Positions 19,767 through 27,388 of a stretch of 64,000 bases of DNA are shown piece by piece. The stretch spans positions 124,001 to 188,000 of the forward strand of contig JADJPT010000004.1 of assembly GCA_016713125.1 (NCBI GenBank). Direction: 5' to 3'. The notes beneath the pieces were generated by a model, which saw only the letters and a program-made list of their open reading frames with translations, made no database searches and was not told the origin of the DNA. Every line of letters begins with the position of its first letter. Position 1 is the first letter of the stretch. A program made the position numbers and the translations under genes. The DNA is from Betaproteobacteria bacterium (lineage in GTDB: Bacteria > Pseudomonadota > Gammaproteobacteria > Burkholderiales > SG8-39).

Positions 19767-20198
19767 ATGAGCTTTCGTCCCGAATTCACCGCCGAGCACT
19801 TCAACTCGCGCAGCCCCGACCACCTGCCGGGTCTGATCGGCATCGAGATCCTGTCGGTGACGCCGACCGTGATCGAGAGCCGCGTGGCGGTGCGCAAGGA
19901 ACTGTTCGCGCCCAACGGCTTCCTGCATGCGGCCACCGTGGTGGCGCTGGCCGACACCACCTGCGGCTATGGTTGCCAGGCGCACCTGCCCGAGGGCTCG
20001 AGCGGCTTCACTACCGTGGAGTTGAAGAGCAACCACCTGGGCACGACGCGCGAGGGCGCCATCCTGTGCCGCGCGCTGCCGGTGCACCTGGGGCGCACCA
20101 CGCAGGTCTGGGACGCGACCGTGACGATCGAAGGCAGCGAGCGGAAGATCGCCCTGTTCCGCTGCACGCAGATGGTGCTGTGGCCCAGGTCCGCCTAG
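19767..20198 (+). CDS. PaaI-family hotdog thioesterase
   Basis: A 143-residue single hotdog domain: LPGLIGIEILSVTPTVIESR, LFAPNGFLHAATVVALADTT (the HGG-like helix with the catalytic acid Asp), GFTTVELKSNHLGTTREGAI and WDATVTIEGSERKIALFRCT. Members hydrolyse acyl- or aryl-CoA thioesters. The conserved H-A-A in place of H-G-G is a common variant. No catabolic gene is adjacent. ATG 19767 is the first start; the 163 bases upstream contain no clear promoter and no other gene. Confidence 0.88.
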   Translation: MSFRPEFTAEHFNSRSPDHLPGLIGIEILSVTPTVIESRVAVRKELFAPNGFLHAATVVALADTTCGYGCQAHLPEGSSGFTTVELKSNHLGTTREGAILCRALPVHLGRTTQVWDATVTIEGSERKIALFRCTQMVLWPRSA

Positions 20199-20252
20199 GC
20201 GCGGGCGCGCCGACTTGCCTGCGGCGGCGGATTCGTGCTTGAATTGCGGCCT

Positions 20253-20383
20253 ATGAGCAAGTACTTCTTCGCCTACTTCCACTTTTTTCTCCCGCCTGGC
20301 GGCGGAGGGGAACGACTAGGCTCATCCCAGCGATCCCGAATCCGAGAAACCGCCAGCGCCGCAAAGCCTGGCGGTTTTTTTTT
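20253..20383 (+). promoter_or_regulatory. Phe/Tyr attenuator with leader peptide upstream of aroG
   Basis: A short reading frame from ATG 20253 encodes MSKYFFAYFHFF, eight Phe/Tyr in twelve codons. A terminator follows: a perfect 10-bp stem, AAACCGCCAG (20347-20356) with CTGGCGGTTT (20368-20377), then nine T. A copy of the 3' arm, GCCTGGCGG (20294-20302), lies just downstream of the Phe/Tyr codons and can pair with the same CCGCCAG, forming the antiterminator. Ribosome stalling at scarce Phe/Tyr would free it and allow aroG transcription. As written the leader frame has no stop before aroG; one T fewer in the T6 run (20283-20288) would make a 21-residue peptide ending at TAG 20317. Confidence 0.9.
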
Positions 20384-20396
20384 GACCGAGGCCCAC

Positions 20397-21509
20397 ATGA
20401 ACACACCGATAGACAGCTACCTCGCCGGCGTTCCCGCCGACAAGACTTCGCTTACCGACGACGAGCGCATCGATCACATCGTGCCGCTGCCGCCGCCCGA
20501 GCACCTGATCCGCTTCTTTCCGATCCAGGGCGGGCCGGTCGAGGCGCTGATCGCCAACGCGCGGCGCAGCGTGCGCGAGATCCTGTCCGGGAAATCGGAC
20601 CGCCTGCTGGTCATCATCGGGCCCTGCTCGATCCACGACCCGGCGGCCGCAGTCGCCTACGCCGAGCGCCTGCGCGCCGAGCGCGAGCGCCACGCCGGCG
20701 AACTCGAGGTGGTGATGCGCGTGTATTTCGAGAAGCCGCGCACCACAGTCGGCTGGAAGGGCCTGATCAACGACCCCTACATGAACGGCAGCTTCCGCAT
20801 CAACGAGGGGCTGCGCATCGCGCGCGACCTGCTGGTGAAGATCAACCAGGCGGGGGTTCCCGCGGGCTGCGAGTTCCTCGACGTGATCTCGCCGCAGTAC
20901 ATCGGCGACCTGGTGTCCTGGGGCGCGATCGGCGCGCGCACCACGGAGTCGCAGGTGCACCGGGAGCTGGCCTCCGGCCTGTCGGCGGCGGTGGGTTTCA
21001 AGAACGGCACCGACGGCAACGTCAAGATCGCCGTCGACGCCATTCTGGCCGCGCAGCAGAAGCACCATTTCCTGTCCGTGCACAAGACCGGCCAGGTGGC
21101 GATCGTCGAGACGCGCGGCAACGAGGACTGCCACATCATCCTGCGCGGCGGCAAGACGCCGAACTACGACGCCTCGCACGTGCAGGCCGCCTGCAAGGAG
21201 CTGGCCAAGGCCGGGCTGCCCGAGCGGTTGATGGTCGACCTCTCGCACGCCAACAGCAGCAAGGATTACAAGAAGCAGATGACGGTGGGCAACGACGTGG
21301 CCGGGCAGATCGCCGCGGGCGAGAGGCGCCTGATCGGCGTGATGGTCGAGTCGCACCTGGTCGAGGGCCGGCAGGACATCGTGCCGGGCAAACCTCTGAC
21401 CTACGGCCAGAGCGTCACCGACGCCTGCCTGGGCTGGGACGAGTCGGTGCGCCTGCTCGATCTGCTGGCCGGCGCGGTGCGCGCGCGGCGCAAGCAGGCC
21501 GGCGCCTGA
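20397..21509 (+). CDS. aroG: 3-deoxy-7-phosphoheptulonate synthase, class I (AroF/AroG type)
   Basis: First enzyme of the shikimate pathway, condensing phosphoenolpyruvate with erythrose 4-phosphate. The 370-residue protein has LLVIIGPCSIHDPAAAVAYA, VMRVYFEKPRTTVGWKGLIN, DVISPQYIGDLVSWGAIGAR, GFKNGTDGNVKIAVDAI, LRGGKTPNYDA, MVDLSHANSSKDYKKQ and GVMVESHLVEGRQ, i.e. the metal-binding Cys, His, Glu and Asp set of the microbial type I enzymes. ATG 20397 lies 14 bases after the attenuator's T run. Control by Phe and/or Tyr is implied both by the leader and by the feedback-regulated family. Confidence 0.96.
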   Translation: MNTPIDSYLAGVPADKTSLTDDERIDHIVPLPPPEHLIRFFPIQGGPVEALIANARRSVREILSGKSDRLLVIIGPCSIHDPAAAVAYAERLRAERERHAGELEVVMRVYFEKPRTTVGWKGLINDPYMNGSFRINEGLRIARDLLVKINQAGVPAGCEFLDVISPQYIGDLVSWGAIGARTTESQVHRELASGLSAAVGFKNGTDGNVKIAVDAILAAQQKHHFLSVHKTGQVAIVETRGNEDCHIILRGGKTPNYDASHVQAACKELAKAGLPERLMVDLSHANSSKDYKKQMTVGNDVAGQIAAGERRLIGVMVESHLVEGRQDIVPGKPLTYGQSVTDACLGWDESVRLLDLLAGAVRARRKQAGA

Positions 21510-21534
21510 AGCGGAGCGCCCCCGGGCGGCCGAC

Positions 21535-22276
21535 ATGAATCTGCCGCCCGAGACGCTCGTCATCGCGGCGCTGATCGTGACCGGGGCCTACGTGGCCTAC
21601 GGTCTGACCGGCTTCGGCTCCACGGTGCTCGCCCTGCCGCTGCTGGCGCTGATCGTGCCGCTGAAGTTCGCCGTGCCGTTGATGATGCTGCTCGACCTGG
21701 CGGCGGGCATGACCCTGGGCGGGCGCATGCGGCGCGGCATACGCTTTGACGAACTCGCCTGGCTGGTGCCCTTCATGCTGGTCGGCATGGTCTTCGGGCT
21801 CACCTTGCTGATCAAGGTGGCCGAGAACAAGCTGCTCTTCGGCCTGGGCATTTTCGTCATGCTTTACGCGGCCTACGGCCTGTTGCGCCGCGGCCCACCG
21901 GCGACCATGGCCCGCTTCTGGAGCGCGCCGCTGGGCCTGTTCGGCGGCGCATTGACGGCTTTGTTCGGCACCGGCGGGGTGGTGTTTGCGATCTACATCG
22001 CCGGTCGTTTGCAGGACAAGCAACAGCTGCGCGCCACCAACGCCTCGATGATCCTGGCTCTCCGCCCTGATACGCGTGGTGCTGTTCGGTGCGACCGGGT
22101 TGCTGACCCAGGACAGTCTGCTGGCAGTCGCCGCGCTGCTGGTGCCGGCCATGCTGCTCGGCTTCTACGTTGGCAATCGCCTGCATGATGCGATTCCGGC
22201 GGCCATCGTGGTGCGCACGGTTTACGCGGTGCTGGTGGTGTCCGGGCTCACGCTGCTGGCGCGGGGCTTCCAATGA
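21535..22276 (+). CDS. TSUP (TauE/SafE-type) sulfite/anion permease (one frameshift)
   Basis: A roughly 247-residue membrane protein with two TauE repeats: TGFGSTVLALPLLALIVPLK near the N-terminus and LFGGALTALFGTGGVVFAIY in the second half, plus about seven helices. The frame shifts near 22056 (one extra G in CTGGCT), after which ALIRVVLFGATGLLTQDSLL and a C-terminal helix VVRTVYAVLVVSGLTLLARG continue to the stop at 22274. Family members move sulfite, sulfonates or other organic anions; the substrate here is not known. It overlaps the next gene by 4 bases (ATGA). Confidence 0.87.
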
Positions 22277-23814
22277 GGGCGGAGCCGCGCGAGATCGACG
22301 CGCGCCGCTGGTTCTGGGTCGCGCTGTGCGCGACGCTGGCCTTTCGATTCTGGCTGGCCGCGGCCTTGCCGCTGACCGGCGACGAGGCCTATTTCGTCGA
22401 ATGGGGTCGGCGGCCGGACATCGGCTACTACGATCATCCGCCGATGGTCGGCTGGCTGCTCGCCCTGATGCTGCAGTTTTCGGCGGCCGAGTGGGTGCTG
22501 CGCCTGCCGGCGGTGCTGCTGCCGGCGGCCCTGGCGCTGATGGCGCGCGCGGCCCTGCATGCCTGGTTCGGCGTGGAGCGCCGCTCGGCGGATCTCGCCG
22601 CGGCGGCGCTGCTGCTGGTGCCGATGAACGTCTGGAACGGGCTGATCACCACCGACACGCCGCTGATCCTGTTTTCCTTCGCAGCCATGCTGCTGTTCGC
22701 GCACGGCGCGGTGCAGGATCGCGGTCGCGACGGCCTGCCGCTGTTCTTCCTGTCCGGGGTGTTTCTCGGCCTGGCCTTCCTGTCCAAGTACTTCGCCGTG
22801 CTGCTCGGACTGGGCATGCTGGCCTGGGCTGTCACGGCGCGCGGCCGGCGGCCGGGCTGGCTGGCGCTCAGCACCGTGGTGCTCGCCGCCCTCCCGGCGG
22901 GCCTGCTGAACCTGTGGTGGAACTACCAGTCGTGCTGGTCCAACGTGATGTTCAACGCGATCAACCGCCATGAGGGCGCGGGTGTCAACGCGCTGACCCC
23001 GCTGCTGTACGTCGCCGCGCTGCTGTATCTGGCCGCGCCGCTGCTGTGGTACGCATGGCGCGAGCGCCGTGCGCTGGCGGGCGCGGCCGCCGAGCCCGGG
23101 GCACGCGCCATGCTGTTCGCCTGGCTGGTGCCGCTGGCGGTGTTCGCCGTGCTCTCGCCGGTGAAGAAGATCGGCCTGCACTGGCTGCTGTCCTTCGTTC
23201 CGCCGCTGGTGGTCTGCCTGGCGCTGTCGCTGCCGGCGGCGCGCATGCTGCGCGTGGTGCGCTTCTTCGCCGTGTTTGCGGCGTTGCACGCGGCGGCGGC
23301 GGGCGTGTTTTCCGTCCTGCCGCTGGAGACCTGGCAGTTCTCGCGCCTGTATCCGCGCCTGGTGTTCCTGTTGCGCGCGCCCGAGCTGGCGGCGCGCATG
23401 GCCGAGCACGCCGACTTCGCGCCCGCGGCCGACAACTATTCTGCGGCGTCCGTGCTTTCCTATCACGCCGGTCGCCACGTGTTCGTGTTCGGCATAGGCT
23501 CGTCCCATGCGCGACACGACGACATCCTGACCGACATGCGGGTTCACGATGGACGCAATATCGCCGTGCTGCGCCGTGAGCCGCCGCCGCTGCAGGACTA
23601 CGCGCCGTACTTCCGTTCGCTCAAGGTGCGCAGCCTGAAGCTGGCGGGCGCGGAGTTCCATCTGGTGCTGGGCCGTGGCTTTCGCTACGCCGCCTACCGC
23701 GAAGGGGTGCTGAAAACCGTGCGCGACCGCTGGTACCGGGTGCCGGGCGCTCTGCCGATCGGCAGCTGTTACTACTGCGAGCGCTATTTCAGCGCCGAGC
23801 CCTGCGGCCGATGA
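22273..23814 (+). CDS. ArnT/PMT-like glycosyltransferase family 39 protein
   Basis: A 513-residue membrane glycosyltransferase. The first periplasmic loop has PLTGDEAYFVEWGRRPDIGY, carrying the Asp-Glu pair typical of the GT-C fold, followed by YYDHPPMVGWLLAL; around ten helices follow (for example LFFLSGVFLGLAFLSKYFAV). The C-terminal ~150 residues form a soluble domain. Such enzymes transfer a sugar from a polyprenyl-phosphate carrier to lipid A, protein or glycan. The next gene, overlapping by 4 bases, encodes a polyprenyl-phosphate pentose-phosphate transferase-like protein, suggesting that the donor is a polyprenyl-linked pentose. Confidence 0.87.
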   Translation: MRAEPREIDARRWFWVALCATLAFRFWLAAALPLTGDEAYFVEWGRRPDIGYYDHPPMVGWLLALMLQFSAAEWVLRLPAVLLPAALALMARAALHAWFGVERRSADLAAAALLLVPMNVWNGLITTDTPLILFSFAAMLLFAHGAVQDRGRDGLPLFFLSGVFLGLAFLSKYFAVLLGLGMLAWAVTARGRRPGWLALSTVVLAALPAGLLNLWWNYQSCWSNVMFNAINRHEGAGVNALTPLLYVAALLYLAAPLLWYAWRERRALAGAAAEPGARAMLFAWLVPLAVFAVLSPVKKIGLHWLLSFVPPLVVCLALSLPAARMLRVVRFFAVFAALHAAAAGVFSVLPLETWQFSRLYPRLVFLLRAPELAARMAEHADFAPAADNYSAASVLSYHAGRHVFVFGIGSSHARHDDILTDMRVHDGRNIAVLRREPPPLQDYAPYFRSLKVRSLKLAGAEFHLVLGRGFRYAAYREGVLKTVRDRWYRVPGALPIGSCYYCERYFSAEPCGR

Positions 23815-24722
23815 GCGCGCCGCGCCCCGGATCGGAACGCCGGGCGGCGGGCTGGGCCGCCTACGTCCGCCTGGCGCGGCCGCAGCAGTGGATCAAGAAC
23901 GGGTTCGTGTTCACCGGCCTGCTGTTCGGCCACGCCTGGGACAGTCCCGCGGCGCTGAGCGCGGCGCTGATCGCCGCCGCAGCCTTCTGCCTGATGTCGA
24001 GTGCGGTGTACGCGCTCAACGACTGCATCGACCGCGAACGCGACCGGGAGCATCCAGAGAAGCGCACGCGCCCGGTGGCGGCGGGCGAGATCGGCCCGCG
24101 CCACGCCGCCGTGTTCGCGGCCCTGCTTGCCGCCGCAGCTCTGGCGCTGGGCTGGCAGGCGGGCAGTACCGTGGCCGCCTTGCTGGCCGTGTACGCGGCG
24201 CTGAACCTGGGCTATACGCTGGGCCTCAAGCATGTGCCCGTGCTCGACGTCTTCATCATTGCCGCCGGCTTCATGCTGCGCATCCTGGCCGGCACCCTGG
24301 GCCTGGGCATCGAACCCTCGCGCTGGCTGCTGTTCTGCGGTTTTCTGCTGACGCTGTTCCTCGGTTTCGCCAAACGGCGCGCGGAACTGGCCGGCCTGTC
24401 CGGTGAGGACGGGCGCGCCGGCCGGCACCGTGTGGTGCTCGAGTCCTACACGCTGGCGTTTCTGGACGCCATGGTGTGGATCTGCGCGGCGGGCAGCGTG
24501 CTGGCCTACGGCCTGTACACGGTGTCCGACGACACCCTGATCCAGCACGGCACGGACCTCACGCCGACCCTGCCCTGGGTGCTGTTCGGCGTATTCCGCT
24601 ACCTGTACCGGCTGCACAGGCGCGGCGGCGGCGGCGACCCGGCCACCGAACTGCTGCGAGACCCGTGGATGCTGGCCGCGGCCGCCGGCTGGCTGGCGAC
24701 CGTGCTGGTGCTGATCGGCTAG
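23811..24722 (+). CDS. UbiA-superfamily prenyltransferase, decaprenyl-phosphate phosphoribosyltransferase-like
   Basis: A 303-residue membrane protein of the UbiA fold with about eight helices. The first Asp-rich motif, NDCIDRERDREHPEKRTRP, has the N-D-x-x-D-x-x-x-D-x-x-H-P-x-K-x-x-R-P form of DPPR synthases, which transfer 5-phosphoribose from PRPP to a polyprenyl phosphate. The second motif lies near FLGFAKRRAEL, with YGLYTVSD later. No epimerase (DprE1/E2-like) or phosphatase gene is adjacent. With the GT39 gene just upstream it could supply and use a polyprenyl-phosphate pentose for envelope decoration; this is inference. Confidence 0.85.
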   Translation: MSAPRPGSERRAAGWAAYVRLARPQQWIKNGFVFTGLLFGHAWDSPAALSAALIAAAAFCLMSSAVYALNDCIDRERDREHPEKRTRPVAAGEIGPRHAAVFAALLAAAALALGWQAGSTVAALLAVYAALNLGYTLGLKHVPVLDVFIIAAGFMLRILAGTLGLGIEPSRWLLFCGFLLTLFLGFAKRRAELAGLSGEDGRAGRHRVVLESYTLAFLDAMVWICAAGSVLAYGLYTVSDDTLIQHGTDLTPTLPWVLFGVFRYLYRLHRRGGGGDPATELLRDPWMLAAAAGWLATVLVLIG

Positions 24723-24749
24723 AATGTCCGCGTCCCACGGATCCAGACC

Positions 24750-25298
24750 ATGGCCGACCGCCCAAACCAGCTCTCGCACCTCGATTACCTCGGCGACGCC
24801 ACGAAGTTCTCGGGCCAGATCCATGCGCTGATCCCGCGCTGCAACCTGCTGGAGAACTTTTCCACCGCCGAAGTGCGGCTGCTCTCGCATTTCATGGACG
24901 TCTACCAGGCGGCGGCCGGCGCCGAAATCATCCGCGAGGGTGAGGGCGGGGACTTCATGCTGATGATCATCGAGGGGCGGGTCGAGGTGAAGAAGCGCGA
25001 CCGCTGGAACACGCCGCAGCTGATCGCCCTGGTGGAGCCCGGCAAGACCCTGGGCGAAATGTCGATGATAGACGGCGAGCCGCGCTTCGCCACCTGCATC
25101 GCCGCCGAGCCGACCATGGTTGCCGTGCTGAACCGCGAGAACCTCGCGCGCATCATCGTCGAGCAGCCCATGCTGGGCGCCAAGATACTGATGGAGTTCG
25201 TGCTGATGCTCTCGCAGCGCCTCAGGAACACCAGCGGCCGCCTGATCGAGATGCTCGACCAGGAAGCGCGGCGCGGTACCAACCACCCCGGCGATTGA
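24750..25298 (+). CDS. Cyclic nucleotide-binding domain protein
   Basis: A 182-residue protein with one CNMP domain and no DNA-binding or enzyme domain. The barrel begins near LLENFSTAEVRLLSHFM; FMLMIIEGRVEVKKRD and a phosphate-binding-cassette segment GEMSMIDGEPRFATCIA follow, then helix C (LARIIVEQPMLGAKILMEFV). The basic and acidic residues of the cassette (Glu and Arg) suggest real nucleotide or similar ligand binding. ATG 24750 is preceded by a possible -10 (TAGAAT, 24720-24725). It could act as a regulatory subunit for the upstream membrane enzymes or an unlinked partner. Confidence 0.85.
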   Translation: MADRPNQLSHLDYLGDATKFSGQIHALIPRCNLLENFSTAEVRLLSHFMDVYQAAAGAEIIREGEGGDFMLMIIEGRVEVKKRDRWNTPQLIALVEPGKTLGEMSMIDGEPRFATCIAAEPTMVAVLNRENLARIIVEQPMLGAKILMEFVLMLSQRLRNTSGRLIEMLDQEARRGTNHPGD

Positions 25299-25426
25299 AT
25301 TCCCGCACGCCCCTCACGGCCGACCGTCCCGCGCTGGAGAGGCGCATCAGCGGCGGCACGTAAGGTTTCCGGCATGACGCGCGACCAAGCTCGAAGCGCG
25401 TTGCGCAAACACACCAGGAGAAGGCG

Positions 25427-26392
25427 ATGCACGCCACCTTGCCGCTGATGCAGCAGTACGGATTCCCGGCCCTGGGCCGCGGCAAGCTGGAAACCCTGCA
25501 GGTCAATCTGGGCTATCGCTGCAACCAGAGCTGCCTGCACTGCCATGTGAATGCCGGCCCGAACCGTACCGAGGCCATGTCGCGTGAAACCCTGACCGAT
25601 GTCCTGGCCTTTCTCGAAGTCGCCGGCGTTCACACCCTGGACCTGACCGGCGGCGCACCAGAGCTGCACCCGCTGTTCCGCGAACTGGTGGCGCGCGCAC
25701 GCCAGCTCGGCGTGCGTGTAATCGACCGCTGCAACCTGACCATCCTCGAGGAACCCGGCCAGGAGGATCTGGCCGGGTTCCTCGCCGAACAAGGCGTGGA
25801 GATCACCGCCTCGCTGCCCTGCTACACCGAGGAACTGGTTGATCGCCAGCGCGGCAAGGGCGTGTACGAACGCAGCATCGCCGGTCTGCAGCGCCTCAAC
25901 CGCCACGGCTACGGCGCAGCGGGCAGCGGACTGGCCCTGAACCTGGTGTACAACCCGCAGGGCGCCGTGCTGCCGCCTGCGCAGGCGGCGCTGGAGGCCG
26001 ACTACAAGCGCGAGCTCGGCAACCGGTACGGCATCGTCTTCAACAGCCTGTATACGCTGGCCAACATGCCGATACAGCGCTTCGGCAGCACCCTGGTCTC
26101 CAAGGGCCAGTTCAACGAGTACATGAGCCTGCTGAAGGGGGCACACCGCGACGAGAACCTGGCCGGGGTGATGTGCCGCTCCATGCTCTCGGTGGACTGG
26201 CAGGGGGCGGTCTACGATTGCGACTTCAACCAGATGCTGGGCCTGCCGCTGCAGGTGGAGGGCCGCCGCCGCGTGCAGCTCTCGGAACTGATCGGCCGCG
26301 ACCTGGACGGCAACCCGATCGCCGTGCGCGACCATTGCTATGGCTGCACGGCCGGGCAGGGTTCGTCCTGTGGCGGAGCCCTCGATGGCTGA
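25427..26392 (+). CDS. arsS: Arsenosugar biosynthesis radical SAM protein ArsS
   Basis: A 321-residue radical SAM protein. The cluster motif is CNQSCLHCH (CxxxCxxC), within LQVNLGYRCNQSCLHCHVNA; other family marks are TLDLTGGAPELHP, RCNLTILEEPGQ, ASLPCYTEE, LVYNPQGAVLPPAQ, NMPIQRF, MCRSMLSVDWQGAVYDCDFN and the C-terminal CYGCTAGQGSSCGGAL. ArsS is linked to formation of the arsenic-ribose bond from methylated arsenicals. The usual upstream partner arsM is absent: the 128 bases before ATG 25427 hold no gene. First gene of a plus-strand cluster reaching to about 32.5 kb. Confidence 0.93.
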   Translation: MHATLPLMQQYGFPALGRGKLETLQVNLGYRCNQSCLHCHVNAGPNRTEAMSRETLTDVLAFLEVAGVHTLDLTGGAPELHPLFRELVARARQLGVRVIDRCNLTILEEPGQEDLAGFLAEQGVEITASLPCYTEELVDRQRGKGVYERSIAGLQRLNRHGYGAAGSGLALNLVYNPQGAVLPPAQAALEADYKRELGNRYGIVFNSLYTLANMPIQRFGSTLVSKGQFNEYMSLLKGAHRDENLAGVMCRSMLSVDWQGAVYDCDFNQMLGLPLQVEGRRRVQLSELIGRDLDGNPIAVRDHCYGCTAGQGSSCGGALDG

Positions 26393-27377
26393 GGTCCCCG
26401 GTCGCGGCGTCGCGGCGCCGCGACCCGGACGCAGTTGCCCGGCCGACTACGGCTATGGTGCGGCGGCCCTGCGCAAGGTCGCGCCCGCCCTGCAGGCGGA
26501 AACGCTCTATGTCGCGGGCGGCCTGTACGGCAACCCGCAGGCACTGGAGGCATTGCTCGAACTGGCGGCCACCGAGCCCGGCGCGCGCCTGGTCTTCAAC
26601 GGTGATTTCAACTGGTTCGACGTGGACACGGAGGATTTTCGTGCCATCAACACCGCCGTGCTCGGACATTTCGCCACCCGCGGCAACGTCGAGACCGAGC
26701 TCGCGCAGCCGGGCCAGGATGCGGGCTGCGGTTGCGGCTACCCGGACTGGGTGGGCGACGAGGACGTCGCGCGCTCCAACCGCATCATGGAGCGCCTGCG
26801 CCGGACGGCTGCGCGCGAACCCGCGCTGCAGGCGCGACTCGGCGCGTTGCCCATGTACGCGGTGGCGCTGGTCGGCGGCGAGCGCGTGGCCATCGTGCAC
26901 GGCGACGCCGATTCGCTGGCCGGCTGGGGACTGTCGCAGGAGTCCCTCGCGGAGGAGGCCGGACTGGATGCGGCGCGCACCGGCCTCGCGGCCTCGACTG
27001 CCCGCGTGATCGCCAGCAGCCATACCTGCCTGCCCGTGATGCAGTCGTTGCGCGTGGCGCAGGGCGAGGTCGTGCTCGCCAACAACGGCGCTGCCGGGAT
27101 GCCCAATTTCCGCGGCACCCGTTTCGGGCTCGCCACGCGCATTTCCGTGCACGCGCCGGGCGCTGCGCAACGCGCGCTCCACGGTCTGTGCGTCGCCGGC
27201 CTGCACGTGCACGCGGTGCCGATCGCTTACGACCACGCGACCTGGGAGAGCCGCTTCCTCGCGCAGTGGCCGCCCGGGTCGGATGCGCACCTTTCCTATT
27301 ACGCGCGAATCTGCGACGGGCCGCGATACCTGCAGGAGCAGGCGCTGCGCGTCGCAACGTGCGGCGCGCTCGCCTGA
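26385..27377 (+). CDS. Metallophosphoesterase of the arsenosugar cluster (TIGR04168-like)
   Basis: A 330-residue calcineurin-like phosphoesterase: VAGGLYGNPQALEALLELA, the metal-site segments VFNGDFNWFDVD and TRGNVETELA, GERVAIVHGDADSLAGWGL, IASSHTCLPVMQSL and VVLANNGAAGMPNFRGT. A cysteine-rich insertion GCGCGYPDWVGDEDV follows the second motif. Genes of this type commonly neighbour arsS; the dephosphorylated substrate is not known but could be a sugar phosphate on the arsenosugar route. ATG 26385 overlaps the arsS stop by 8 bases, indicating translational coupling. Confidence 0.85.
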   Translation: MAEVPGRGVAAPRPGRSCPADYGYGAAALRKVAPALQAETLYVAGGLYGNPQALEALLELAATEPGARLVFNGDFNWFDVDTEDFRAINTAVLGHFATRGNVETELAQPGQDAGCGCGYPDWVGDEDVARSNRIMERLRRTAAREPALQARLGALPMYAVALVGGERVAIVHGDADSLAGWGLSQESLAEEAGLDAARTGLAASTARVIASSHTCLPVMQSLRVAQGEVVLANNGAAGMPNFRGTRFGLATRISVHAPGAAQRALHGLCVAGLHVHAVPIAYDHATWESRFLAQWPPGSDAHLSYYARICDGPRYLQEQALRVATCGALA

Positions 27378-27388
27378 GAGAGCCGACC

